DNA of 54,838 bases from an uncultured Gammaproteobacteria bacterium (GTDB taxonomy: Bacteria > Pseudomonadota > Gammaproteobacteria > Arenicellales > JAANXG01), in NCBI GenBank assembly GCA_947259175.1, contig CAMYKW010000056.1, positions 1 to 54,838 on the forward strand, written 5' to 3'. Within the stretch, counting starts at the first letter, position 1; each line of letters begins with the position of its first letter. Shown piece after piece: positions 8,077 to 16,107 of this stretch. The position numbers and the translations under genes are program-made. The notes under the pieces were generated by a model. The model had not been told where the DNA came from, searched no databases, and was given only the letters and a program-made list of their open reading frames with translations.

Positions 8077-8952
8077 TTAATGCGCCGCGCGCAGCGCCGC
8101 GATGCGTTCGTCCAGGGGCGGATGCGACATGAACAGGCGCTTCAGTCCCTGACCGATGCCGCCGGAGATGCCGAACGCGGCCAGTTGATCCGGCAGCGGG
8201 GGCTCGTGGACCCGCTTGAGCCGCTCCAGGGCGCCGATCATGCTTTCGCGTCCGGCCAGTCTGGCGCCGCCGGCATCGGCACGGAATTCGCGCTGGCGGC
8301 TGAACCACATGACGATCATCGACGCGAGGATGCCGAGCACTACCTGGGCGACGATGCTGGTGATCCAGAAGCCGGGTCCATGCCCGTGTTCGCTGCGGAA
8401 CACCGCGCGGTCCACCACCTGGCCGATGATCCGCGACAGGAAGAACACGAATGTGTTCACCACGCCTTGAATCAACGCCAGGGTCACCATGTCGCCGTTG
8501 GCAACGTGAGAGACTTCGTGCCCGAGCACCGCCTCGGCCTCCTCGCGGCTCATCGACCGCAGCAATCCGGTGCTCACCGCCACCAGGGCGTCGTTCCGCT
8601 TGGCGCCGGTGGCAAAGGCGTTGACCTGGGGGGAATCAAAAATCGCCACCTCCGGCATGCCGATGCCCGCGGCCTCCGCCTGCCTGCGGACGGTATCCAC
8701 CAGCCAGGTTTCGGTGGCATCGGCGGGTTGTTCGATCACCTGCGCGCCCATCATCCGTTTGGCCATCATCTTTGACATCAGCAAGGATATGAACGAACCC
8801 CCCATGCCAAATATGGCTGAGAATATGAGCAGCGACTGATAGTTCAGTCCGCCCTGTTGGAGATACGGCTCCAGGCCCAGAACCTTGATCGCGACGCTGA
8901 GCACCAGCAGGATTGCGATATTGGTAGTAATGAATAAAAAAATTCGTTTCAT
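8077..8952 (-). CDS. htpX: membrane zinc metalloprotease HtpX
   Basis: This 291-residue protein matches HtpX in length (E. coli, 293) and layout. Two N-terminal membrane helices (about 4-24 and 40-60) precede the M48 zinc motif [10 protein letters not shown] (His145, Glu146, His149). Further hydrophobic segments follow ([29 protein letters not shown]), then [14 protein letters not shown] with the third zinc-ligand glutamate. HtpX degrades misfolded inner-membrane proteins and is usually induced by envelope or heat stress. The gene is divergent from the next hypothetical gene across a short AT-rich gap. Confidence 0.95.
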   Translation of the reverse strand: MKRIFLFITTNIAILLVLSVAIKVLGLEPYLQQGGLNYQSLLIFSAIFGMGGSFISLLMSKMMAKRMMGAQVIEQPADATETWLVDTVRRQAEAAGIGMPEVAIFDSPQVNAFATGAKRNDALVAVSTGLLRSMSREEAEAVLGHEVSHVANGDMVTLALIQGVVNTFVFFLSRIIGQVVDRAVFRSEHGHGPGFWITSIVAQVVLGILASMIVMWFSRQREFRADAGGARLAGRESMIGALERLKRVHEPPLPDQLAAFGISGGIGQGLKRLFMSHPPLDERIAALRAAH

Positions 8953-9047
8953 AGCGGCTCACCGACACTTACATAGACACGCATAATATGTGTATAAAGA
9001 TCGTGGAGTTCAAGATTGAGTTACAAAAGTTTTAGGAAATCGACGCG

Positions 9048-9593
9048 ATGACAGACAAAATCGAGCAGATTCGTCAGGTACACGCCCAATTCATCCACGG
9101 CGTCGTGCGGGCGGCGCACAACCCGACTGATTGTCAGGAATTGGACCAAATCCTGGCAGCGGCGGCGGAAAACGGGTGGACCGATGCAGTCAGGGCGGTG
9201 CGCATGATCCTCGACGGACGCCGCGACACCGGGGTGCTCGCGGGGCTGGACGAAGAAGACCACGCCATCATCAGCGGCATTCTGGAGGGTCTGCAAAATC
9301 CCGCGACTCTGCCCGACCTCAATGCCAAAACCGACGGATCGTTCGCCGCACCGGGTTTGGCGAGCATGATCGCCATGGCCAGCCGCGGAAACGTGCAGGC
9401 ACTCCAGGCCTTGGGGGTAATGGGGGAGCAAATGACCGCTTTCGGGGGAGAGATGGCGCATATCTCCGGACGTTTCCGCCAGTTGCTGGATGGCCAGCGC
9501 GACGAGGACAAACTTACCGAGGGCATGAGCGCCAGAAGCCGCTCGCTGATGCTGTCCATACTGGATGAATTGGCCAAGCTGGACCACCACTGA
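9048..9593 (+). CDS. conserved hypothetical protein, helical
   Basis: This 181-residue acidic, soluble protein is predicted all-helical. It has no signal peptide or membrane segment. Segments such as NGWTDAVRAVRMILDGRR and ALQALGVMGEQMTAFGGEMA suggest a repeat-like helical bundle. I do not recognise the family. It stands 27 bases before the agmatine deiminase gene on the same strand and may share its transcript. It is preceded by an AT-rich gap shared with divergent htpX. Confidence 0.7.
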   Translation: MTDKIEQIRQVHAQFIHGVVRAAHNPTDCQELDQILAAAAENGWTDAVRAVRMILDGRRDTGVLAGLDEEDHAIISGILEGLQNPATLPDLNAKTDGSFAAPGLASMIAMASRGNVQALQALGVMGEQMTAFGGEMAHISGRFRQLLDGQRDEDKLTEGMSARSRSLMLSILDELAKLDHH

Positions 9594-9620
9594 GCGCGGC
9601 TGACCACCCGCGATCCGCAC

Positions 9621-10673
9621 ATGCTCTCAGCGCCGCGCCTGGTCGCCGAATGGGAACCGCAGACCGGGGTGCTGCTCGCCTGGCCCCATGTCGATGGCGA
9701 CTGGCGGCCGTTTCTGGAGCGGGTGGAGCCGGTGTACGTCGAACTCGCCGCCGTCATCGCCCGATACGAAACGGTGTTGATCTGCTGCCGTAACCGCGCT
9801 CACCGCGAGCGAATCGCATCCCTGCTCGGCGATCAGGCGCCGGCGGATGATCGCGTCGTGTTCGCGAACATTCCTTTCAACGATACCTGGATTCGCGATT
9901 ACGGCCCATTGAGCGTTGCACGCAACGCGTCGCGCGAATTGCTCAAGTTCGCGTTCAATGGCTGGGGTCACCGCTTCGAGGCCGGACTCGACAACCAAGC
10001 GGCGATACGCCTGAAGGAACAACGCGTGTTCGGCGCTACCCCCATGACCGTGATCGATAACTGGATACTGGAGGGCGGCAGCATCGACACCGACGGCGCC
10101 GGGACGCTGCTCACTACCGTATCTTGTTTGACCGCCGCCAATCGCAACGATGACAACGACCGGGGCCGGATTGAAAAACGCCTCGAGCAAACACTCGGCG
10201 GCCGGCGAGTATTATGGTTGGAGCACGGCGGCCTGGCCGGCGATGACACCGACGGGCACATCGACAACCTGGCACGGTTTTGTGATCCCACCACCCTATG
10301 CCACGTGATCTGCCGGGACGAAAACGACGAGCACTACGCGCCGTTACAGGCGATGGCGAATCAATTGCGCAGCTTCCGGCGGCCCGATGGCGAACTTTAC
10401 CGGTTGATAGCACTGCCGCTGCCGCAGCCGGTCCACAATGCGAACGGCGCGCGCCTGCCAGCGAGCTATGCCAATTTTCTCATCATCAACGGCGCGGTTT
10501 TGGTGCCGGTGTTCGACGACCCCGCCGACGCGATCGCCCTGGCGGCGCTGCGGCCGTGTTTTCCCGGGCGCGAACTGATTCCAATCGATGCCCGGCCGTT
10601 GATCGAGCAAGCGGGCGGCTTGCACTGCGCCACGCTGCAGGTGGCCGCCGGCGTCCCTTTGCTGGCCGCGTAG
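9621..10673 (+). CDS. aguA: agmatine deiminase
   Basis: This 350-residue guanidino-group-modifying enzyme converts agmatine to N-carbamoylputrescine and ammonia. Visible family features are EWEPQTGVLLAWPH near the start, NDTWIRDYGPLSV, FNGWGHRF, LEGGSIDTDG and WLEHGGLAGDDTDGHIDN. The C-terminal nucleophile is Cys336 in AGGLHCATLQ. Length fits the family. The next gene encodes the following step of the same pathway, which strongly supports the assignment over peptidylarginine-deiminase-like relatives. Confidence 0.9.
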   Translation: MLSAPRLVAEWEPQTGVLLAWPHVDGDWRPFLERVEPVYVELAAVIARYETVLICCRNRAHRERIASLLGDQAPADDRVVFANIPFNDTWIRDYGPLSVARNASRELLKFAFNGWGHRFEAGLDNQAAIRLKEQRVFGATPMTVIDNWILEGGSIDTDGAGTLLTTVSCLTAANRNDDNDRGRIEKRLEQTLGGRRVLWLEHGGLAGDDTDGHIDNLARFCDPTTLCHVICRDENDEHYAPLQAMANQLRSFRRPDGELYRLIALPLPQPVHNANGARLPASYANFLIINGAVLVPVFDDPADAIALAALRPCFPGRELIPIDARPLIEQAGGLHCATLQVAAGVPLLAA

Positions 10674-10685
10674 TACAATGACGTG

Positions 10686-11588
10686 ATGACCACTCCCACC
10701 GGACAATCCGCGGCGCTGACCGTCGGCGTGGTTCAACACGAGTGCGACCCCGACCGCGAACGGAACCTGGCCCAGGCGCTCGCGGGCATCGAGGACGCCG
10801 CACAGCGCGGTGCCGAACTGGTGTTGCTGCAGGAACTGCACAACCACCGGTATTTTTGCTCGATCGAGGACCCCGGCAATTTTGATCTCGCCGAGCCGGT
10901 TCCCGGACCGACCACCCGCGCGCTGGCTGACACCGCCCGGCGCACCGGAGCTTGTGTCGTCGGATCGGTGTTCGAACGCCGTGCCGCGGGGATCTATCAC
11001 AACACGGCGGTGGTCCTGGAGCGCGACGGAAGCCTCGCCGGCGCCTATCGCAAGATGCATATTCCCGACGACCCCGGTTACCAGGAGAAATTTTATTTCA
11101 CGCCAGGTGACCAGGGCTTCCGGCCCATCGATACCTCGGTGGCAAGGCTGGGTGTGCTGGTGTGCTGGGACCAGTGGTACCCTGAGGCGGCGCGCTTGAT
11201 GGCGTTGGCGGGGGCGGAGATACTGCTGTTTCCGTCCGCGATCGGCTGGGATTCCGCGGATGACGCCGCCGAGCGCCGGCGTCAGATGGACAGTTGGATC
11301 ACGATCCAGCGCGCGCACGCCATCGCCAACGGCCTGCCGCTGGCCTGCTGCAACCGCATCGGAAGCGAAACCTCATCCGATCGCGGACCGGTTATTGACT
11401 TCTGGGGCTCTAGTTTTGTGTGCGGCCCCCAGGGGGAACTGCTGTGGCGGGCGGCGACCGACCAGCCGCAAGTCGGTGTGGTGACCATCGATCGCCGCCG
11501 CACGGAACAGGTGCGGCGTGTTTGGCCGTTCCTGCGCGATCGGCGCATCGACAGTTACGGTGATATCGGCAGGCGGTTTGCGGATTGA
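10686..11588 (+). CDS. aguB: N-carbamoylputrescine amidase
   Basis: This 300-residue nitrilase-superfamily enzyme hydrolyses N-carbamoylputrescine to putrescine, CO2 and ammonia. The catalytic triad is Glu50 (LLQELH), Lys123 (YRKMHIPDDP) and Cys160 (VLVCWDQWYPEAAR). The YRKMHIPDDPGYQEKFYFTPG stretch is typical of AguB. A GTG one codon before the ATG could also serve as start; no strong ribosome site is seen for either. It follows aguA by 12 bases, so the two form the agmatine route to putrescine. Confidence 0.92.
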   Translation: MTTPTGQSAALTVGVVQHECDPDRERNLAQALAGIEDAAQRGAELVLLQELHNHRYFCSIEDPGNFDLAEPVPGPTTRALADTARRTGACVVGSVFERRAAGIYHNTAVVLERDGSLAGAYRKMHIPDDPGYQEKFYFTPGDQGFRPIDTSVARLGVLVCWDQWYPEAARLMALAGAEILLFPSAIGWDSADDAAERRRQMDSWITIQRAHAIANGLPLACCNRIGSETSSDRGPVIDFWGSSFVCGPQGELLWRAATDQPQVGVVTIDRRRTEQVRRVWPFLRDRRIDSYGDIGRRFAD

Positions 11589-11593
11589 AGAAT

Positions 11594-12178
11594 ATGACCC
11601 ACAGTCATCAAGCGCCGCATTTCCGGCCCGCGCGGAAAAGTGAGTCGCGCATCATCGCCCAGTTGTACAGCACCGCCTCCGACGGCGTGGCCGACTACGT
11701 ATGGACACAGCTCGCGCAACCGGGGGAAGACATCCTCGATGTAGGAACCCGGCGTTATGCCCGCGACGATACGGAATTCAGCTACCGCAACTGCACGATG
11801 GCCGAGGTCGGCGGCGAAGTCGCGGGCATGATGGTCGCTTATTCGATGACACACAATCCGGACCCGGACCCCGATATGGACCCGGTGTTACGGCCGTTCG
11901 CCATACTCGAGCAACCCGACAGTTATTACATCTGCGGCGTAGCCATCTATCCGCAATACCGCAATCACGGTCTGGGTTCACGGTTTATCGAAATTGCGCA
12001 ACACGATGCGCTGGCGCGAGACCTCGCGCAGCTCTCGCTCATCGTCTTCGAGAACAATACCCGCGCCAAGCGCCTGTATGAGCGCCACGGATTCTATGAA
12101 ACCGCCCGCCAACCGGTAGTGCCCCATCCGCTGATTCACCACACCGGGGACGCGCTACTCATGGTCAAGGACTTGTGA
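11594..12178 (+). CDS. GNAT family N-acetyltransferase
   Basis: This 194-residue GNAT protein has the acetyl-CoA-binding motif A in YYICGVAIYPQYRNHGLGSRFIE (the R/Q-x-x-G-x-G/A element is RNHGLGS). A later NNTRAKRLYERHGFYE segment is typical of motif B. The substrate is unknown. Its position five bases after aguB raises the possibility of polyamine or amine acetylation, but family members next to unrelated genes are common. A TTG nine bases upstream overlaps the aguB stop and is an alternative start. The stop overlaps the GTG of tag. Confidence 0.8.
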   Translation: MTHSHQAPHFRPARKSESRIIAQLYSTASDGVADYVWTQLAQPGEDILDVGTRRYARDDTEFSYRNCTMAEVGGEVAGMMVAYSMTHNPDPDPDMDPVLRPFAILEQPDSYYICGVAIYPQYRNHGLGSRFIEIAQHDALARDLAQLSLIVFENNTRAKRLYERHGFYETARQPVVPHPLIHHTGDALLMVKDL

Positions 12179-12756
12179 CTGGAACCGACGTCCGCTGCCG
12201 GTGGGCGGGCAACGACCCTTTCTACCTCGCCTACCATGACCAGGAGTGGGGCGTTCCGGTGCACGATGACCGGCTGCTGTTTGAGTTCCTGATCCTCGAG
12301 GGTGCCCAGGCGGGATTGAGCTGGATAACAATCCTGCGCAAGCGGGCCGGTTACCGGCGCGCATTCGACAATTTCGAGCCCGCCAAGGTGGCACGCTACG
12401 GGCAGCGCAAGTTGGACGCGCTGCTCAAGGACGAGGCCATCGTGCGCAACCGTCTCAAGCTGCAAGCGGCGGTGAACAACGCGCAACGGTTCCTGGCGGT
12501 ACAAGAGGAATTCGGCAGCTTCGACCATTTCCTGTGGGGATTTGTCGACGCCCAGCCGGTGCAGAACGCCTGGCGGCGGGCGACCCAGGTTCCGGCGTCA
12601 ACAGCGCTGTCCGATGCCTTGAGCAAGGACATGAAAAAACGCGGATTCAAATTCGTGGGCAGCACGATCTGTTATGCTTTCATGCAGGCAGTCGGCCTGG
12701 TCAACGACCACACCACGGATTGTTTTCGCTACCGGCCGGTGTCCCGGATGCGGTAA
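12175..12756 (+). CDS. tag: DNA-3-methyladenine glycosylase I
   Basis: This 193-residue Tag protein excises 3-methyladenine from alkylated DNA. It shows the N-terminal RCRW (Cys8), YHDQEWGVPVHDD (His21), the active-site glutamate in LEGAQAGLSW (Glu42) and the C-terminal NDHTTDCF (His179, Cys183). Cys8, His21, His179 and Cys183 match the four zinc ligands of E. coli Tag. The GTG start overlaps the stop of the acetyltransferase gene (GTGA), so translation is probably coupled. Confidence 0.93.
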   Translation: MTGTDVRCRWAGNDPFYLAYHDQEWGVPVHDDRLLFEFLILEGAQAGLSWITILRKRAGYRRAFDNFEPAKVARYGQRKLDALLKDEAIVRNRLKLQAAVNNAQRFLAVQEEFGSFDHFLWGFVDAQPVQNAWRRATQVPASTALSDALSKDMKKRGFKFVGSTICYAFMQAVGLVNDHTTDCFRYRPVSRMR

Positions 12757-12805
12757 TCGCTGCGATGTCCGGGCCGGCGCGCCGATTGCCGGTGTACCCG
12801 ATGCG

Positions 12806-13264
12806 ATGATTCATGCAATTAAAAAATTTTTCGACACCCAGATGGCGGCGGCTGACGACGGCCCTGGGGAGCATCAGCTGCAACTCGCCGCCGCGGCATT
12901 ATTGTTCGAAGTCAGCCGGTCCGATTTTTCCACCGATGATGCCGAACGCGCGAAGATCCGTGATTTGGTGCAGGCGCAGTTCAGCCTTGCCGATGACGAG
13001 GCCGACACCTTGATGCAGCTCGCCGAACAACAGGCGAAGCACGCCACCAGCCTGCACGGCTTCACCTCGTTGATCAACGGCCAGTGGCCGCTGCAGCGCA
13101 AACTCGAGTTGGTCGAGTTCATGTGGCGCGTCGCTTACGCCGATGAACATCTCGACGCCCACGAACTGCATCTGATGCGCAAGATCGGATCGCTGCTGTA
13201 CATCCCTCACCGGGATTTCGTCGCCGCCAAGATGCGCGCCAGGGAACAGGGCTCCGGCGATTAA
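12806..13264 (+). CDS. TerB-like (tellurite-resistance TerB family) protein
   Basis: The 152-residue product is a helical TerB-type protein: HQLQLAAAALLFEVSRSDF, then LVEFMWRVAYADEHLDAHELHLMRKI, the last being the most typical TerB stretch. Acidic residues in ADEHLDAHE may bind metal. Members occur outside tellurite operons and their role is unknown. The ATG at 12806 starts the conserved region. A longer in-frame reading from 12674 overlaps tag and is not likely. It is 49 bases after tag. Confidence 0.75.
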   Translation: MIHAIKKFFDTQMAAADDGPGEHQLQLAAAALLFEVSRSDFSTDDAERAKIRDLVQAQFSLADDEADTLMQLAEQQAKHATSLHGFTSLINGQWPLQRKLELVEFMWRVAYADEHLDAHELHLMRKIGSLLYIPHRDFVAAKMRAREQGSGD

Positions 13265-13360
13265 CGAATAAAACATACGGGTCCCAGGCGTAACGACATC
13301 GTCGGTTCGTGCCGCTGCCAGAAAATGACATCGTGGATCGCATCTACAGACTCAATTTCT

Positions 13361-13558
13361 TAGCCCGCATTTCTCACCAGGATCCCGGATGCTGGCGCAG
13401 GACTCGTGCCCAGCTACTATTCTCAGCAATCCACATCAGGAATTTAAGCTGTCTCTTCATATCAATGACGTAACGAGTCTTTCAGGTGCATGCCAGGAAT
13501 AGTAGCTGGGCGCCTGGAGCGAGACCCATAGCGAGCTATGGGTCGAAAATGCGGGTTA
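13361..13558. mobile_element. MITE-like element, copy 1
   Basis: A 198-base non-coding element with terminal inverted repeats. It begins TAGCCCGCATTTCTCACCAG and ends AAAATGCGGGTTA. Inner arms CCCAGCTACTATTCT and GAATAGTAGCTGGGC also pair. One arm carries an extra ~25-base insert. The other carries a perfect nested hairpin (GACCCATAGC-GA-GCTATGGGTC, about 13523-13544). A second copy lies inverted at 35447-35659. No transposase is encoded. It fills most of the 317-base gap between the TerB-like and SirB2 genes. Confidence 0.75.
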
Positions 13559-13581
13559 GTCATCCTACGGCGGCGCGGACG

Positions 13582-13965
13582 CTACAGCGGCCAGGGATTG
13601 TGCCGCCGGGCGACGGCGACGATGTAGGCAAACAGCAGCAGCGCAATCAGCCACGCCGCCACCCGCAGCGGTTTCTGCCTGCCGTGGCGGATGGCGATCA
13701 TCCCCATGCCGATATACAGCAGCAGGGCCACGACCTTGGCCGTCAACCACGCGTGGACGAAGGGATACTGCTGAATGATCACGGCCAGTGCGATAGCGCT
13801 GACAAGCAGCGCGCTGTCGATGACATGCGGCACCACCCTGACCCAGCGCCGTTGAAGCCGCGGTAAATCGAGCAGCATCCACAACCCGCGGAGGAAGAAC
13901 AATGCGCCACTCAAGGCAACGGCGGCGACGTGCAGGTGTTTCAGCGCGCTATAAAATGCAGCCAT
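13582..13965 (-). CDS. SirB2 family membrane protein
   Basis: This 127-residue inner-membrane protein has four hydrophobic helices: about 10-30 (HVAAVALSGALFFLRGLWML), 45-65 (VIDSALLVSAIALAVII), 73-92 (AKVVALLLYIGMGMIAI) and 100-118 (AAWLIALLLFAYIVAVA). Its start, YSALKHLHVAAVALSGALF, is the SirB2 signature. SirB2 was named as an invasion regulator in Salmonella but its molecular role is unsettled. It stands alone downstream of ssb on the same strand. Confidence 0.85.
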   Translation of the reverse strand: MAAFYSALKHLHVAAVALSGALFFLRGLWMLLDLPRLQRRWVRVVPHVIDSALLVSAIALAVIIQQYPFVHAWLTAKVVALLLYIGMGMIAIRHGRQKPLRVAAWLIALLLFAYIVAVARRHNPWPL

Positions 13966-14139
13966 GTCCCCGCCTCGGGCAGCGCCGCGACCCGCGGCGT
14001 TCGAGTAGCGCGCGGCGATTCCGGCAAACGGTTCCGTAGAACCGGTACACCCATGCCACTGGCGCGCCGCACGTGCGGCCTGGAAATGAACCCCATTGGC
14101 CGGCGTGGCGGCCGTGAGGCAATAACTACGAGAGCCCCT

Positions 14140-14595
14140 TCAGAACGGGATGTCGTCGTCGAAATCCCCCGATGGCTCGCCCGTGGCGGGCGCGGTGGAT
14201 TCCGTGGCGGGGGCCCGACTAAACTCATCTCCGGACGCCGGCGCCTGGGCGCCGCCGCGGCCGCCGAGCATGGTCATTTCGCTGGCGACGATCTCCGTGG
14301 TATAGCGATCCTGACCCTGCTGGTCCTGCCATTTGCGTGTCTGCAGCCGGCCCTCGACATAAACCTGGGATCCCTTCTTGAGATATTCGCCGGCGATCTC
14401 CGCGAGCTTGCCGAAAAACACCACACGGTGCCATTCGGTGCGTTCCTGGGTTTCACCGCTCTGCCGGTCCTTCCAGCTTTCGCTGGTGGCGAGGTTGACA
14501 TTGGCGATCGCGCTACCGTTGGCCGAATAGCGAATCTCTGGATCACGGCCCAGATGACCAATCAAAATCGCCTTATTCACTCCCCTAGTCGCCAT
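14140..14595 (-). CDS. ssb: single-stranded DNA-binding protein
   Basis: This 151-residue SSB has an N-terminal OB fold ([52 protein letters not shown]) and a Gly/Ala/Pro-rich linker. The acidic C-terminal tail ends DFDDDIPF, which recruits repair and replication partners. Length and tail fit gammaproteobacterial SSB. A strong ribosome site AAAGGAGGAG precedes the ATG. With the MFS gene and divergent uvrA it forms a block conserved in Pseudomonas-like genomes. Confidence 0.97.
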   Translation of the reverse strand: MATRGVNKAILIGHLGRDPEIRYSANGSAIANVNLATSESWKDRQSGETQERTEWHRVVFFGKLAEIAGEYLKKGSQVYVEGRLQTRKWQDQQGQDRYTTEIVASEMTMLGGRGGAQAPASGDEFSRAPATESTAPATGEPSGDFDDDIPF

Positions 14596-14664
14596 AACTC
14601 CTCCTTTGATTTAGATGATCAGCGCTCATTGAGCCCGACATATTAAAGGACGGCGCCGGTAAAG

Positions 14665-16032
14665 TCATGAGGCCGAAAATTCGCCAAGTTTTTCCTCATC
14701 CAACGCCTGTTTGTCGATTTTTAGATACGCTACGCCCTCTTCTGCGATGACCACCGCCTCCATCACCCCGGGCACCGCCAACAGGCGATCAGCCAGCGCC
14801 TTGGCCTGCTCCGGCGCGGTGTGGCCTACACGCAGCAAACGGCTGTCAAACAGCTTGAGCGCCGGCCCGGTGGTCGCCAACAGCAACCAGATACCCGCCA
14901 TCAACAGACAGAACAGGAATACCGAAGCGACACCCCATTCGCCGTAGATCCAGCCTCCGATGACGCCCCCGGAAAACACACCCAGAAATTGAAAGGTGTT
15001 ATACACGCCGATCGCAGTGCCCTTGCTCGCCGCCGGCGCAACCCGTGAAATCAATGACGGCATCATGGCTTCCAGGGCATTGAAGCCCCAGAAAAACACC
15101 CAAAGGGCCAACACCACGCCCGGCAGCGAGTGATAACCCATCAACATCACACCCTGGGACATCAGCAATAACACAATTGCGCCGGCAAATATCTTTTGCA
15201 ACAGGTATTTTCTGGTGCTGAGATAGATGAGCGGAATCACCGCCGCCACCGACAACAGCATCACCGGCACGTATACCTTCCAATGCTGGCCCACGTCGAG
15301 CCCGCCTTGATGCACCAGGATCAACGGCACCACGACGAAAGTGGCGGTTAGAATCAGGTGCAGCACGAAGATACCGGCATCCAGGCGAAGCAACTGGGGG
15401 TCGCTGAGCACGTCCCTGATTTGACTGGGCGCGGTGTGCACCGCGCCGTGCCGGGCGGTTTGAATCGGCGTGGGAACCGCCAGCCACAACAGCGCAATAG
15501 CCGCCAGCGCCAAGGCGCAAGTGATCCAGAAAATACCGGTGACGCCGATCCAGTGATCCAGAATCGGCCCGGCTATCAACGCGATAATGAAAACCAGGCC
15601 GATGGAAATGCCGATCAGCGCCATGGCCTTGGTCCGTTGTTCCTCGCGGGTCAGATCCGCAGTCAACGCCAGCACCACCGCCGCAATCGCCCCCGCCCCC
15701 TGAAGGGCGCGGCCGATGATCACTCCCCAGATTCCGTCGGCGAGTGCCGCCACCGCGCTGCCGAACGCAAATACCAATAACCCGACCGTGATCAGGGGCT
15801 TGCGGCCAAAGCGGTCGGACAGCAGCCCGTAAGGTATCTGCAATAACGCCTGGGTGAGTCCGTAGGCGCCGACCGCCAGGCCGACCAGCAACGGTGTGTG
15901 ATCCGGCAACCGCTCGGAGTGCAAGGCGAGCACCGGCAACACCAGGAACAGGCCCAACATGCGCAGACCGAATATGCCGCCCAAGGTACCCACCGCGCGA
16001 CGTTCGCTGCTGTTCATGGGGTCTTTTTTCAT
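14665..16032 (-). CDS. MFS transporter of the uvrA-ssb interval
   Basis: The product of about 455 residues has twelve hydrophobic segments and the major-facilitator motif DRFGRKPLI after helix 2. A soluble tail of about 60 residues (AKALADRLLAVPGVMEAVVI) resembles a heavy-metal-associated-like fold. This C-terminal extension is typical of the MFS protein found between uvrA and ssb in pseudomonads. The substrate is unknown. Start choice is uncertain: ATGs at 16062, 16032 and 16017 are in frame. I prefer 16032 or 16017, which lie nearest the conserved N-terminus. Confidence 0.85.
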   Translation of the reverse strand: MKKDPMNSSERRAVGTLGGIFGLRMLGLFLVLPVLALHSERLPDHTPLLVGLAVGAYGLTQALLQIPYGLLSDRFGRKPLITVGLLVFAFGSAVAALADGIWGVIIGRALQGAGAIAAVVLALTADLTREEQRTKAMALIGISIGLVFIIALIAGPILDHWIGVTGIFWITCALALAAIALLWLAVPTPIQTARHGAVHTAPSQIRDVLSDPQLLRLDAGIFVLHLILTATFVVVPLILVHQGGLDVGQHWKVYVPVMLLSVAAVIPLIYLSTRKYLLQKIFAGAIVLLLMSQGVMLMGYHSLPGVVLALWVFFWGFNALEAMMPSLISRVAPAASKGTAIGVYNTFQFLGVFSGGVIGGWIYGEWGVASVFLFCLLMAGIWLLLATTGPALKLFDSRLLRVGHTAPEQAKALADRLLAVPGVMEAVVIAEEGVAYLKIDKQALDEEKLGEFSAS

Positions 16033-16046
16033 CGGTGGTGCGTGCT

Positions 16047-16076
16047 TTGCGCAGGGAAACAAAGGCGGCGTATAGT
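16047..16076 (+). promoter_or_regulatory. probable sigma-70 promoter of uvrA
   Basis: TTGCGC (16047-16052) and TATAGT (16071-16076) are separated by 18 bases and lie 31 bases before the uvrA ATG. No CTGT-N8-ACAG LexA box was found by eye near it. Confidence 0.45.
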
Positions 16077-16107
16077 ATCAGGTTTAAATCTTTTCCGGCC
16101 ATCTTAA

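Noticed and set aside
16063-16107. SOS (LexA) box before uvrA
   Set aside because: I looked for CTGT-N8-ACAG here and before ssb (14596-14664) and did not find one by eye; a motif scan of the genome would settle it.
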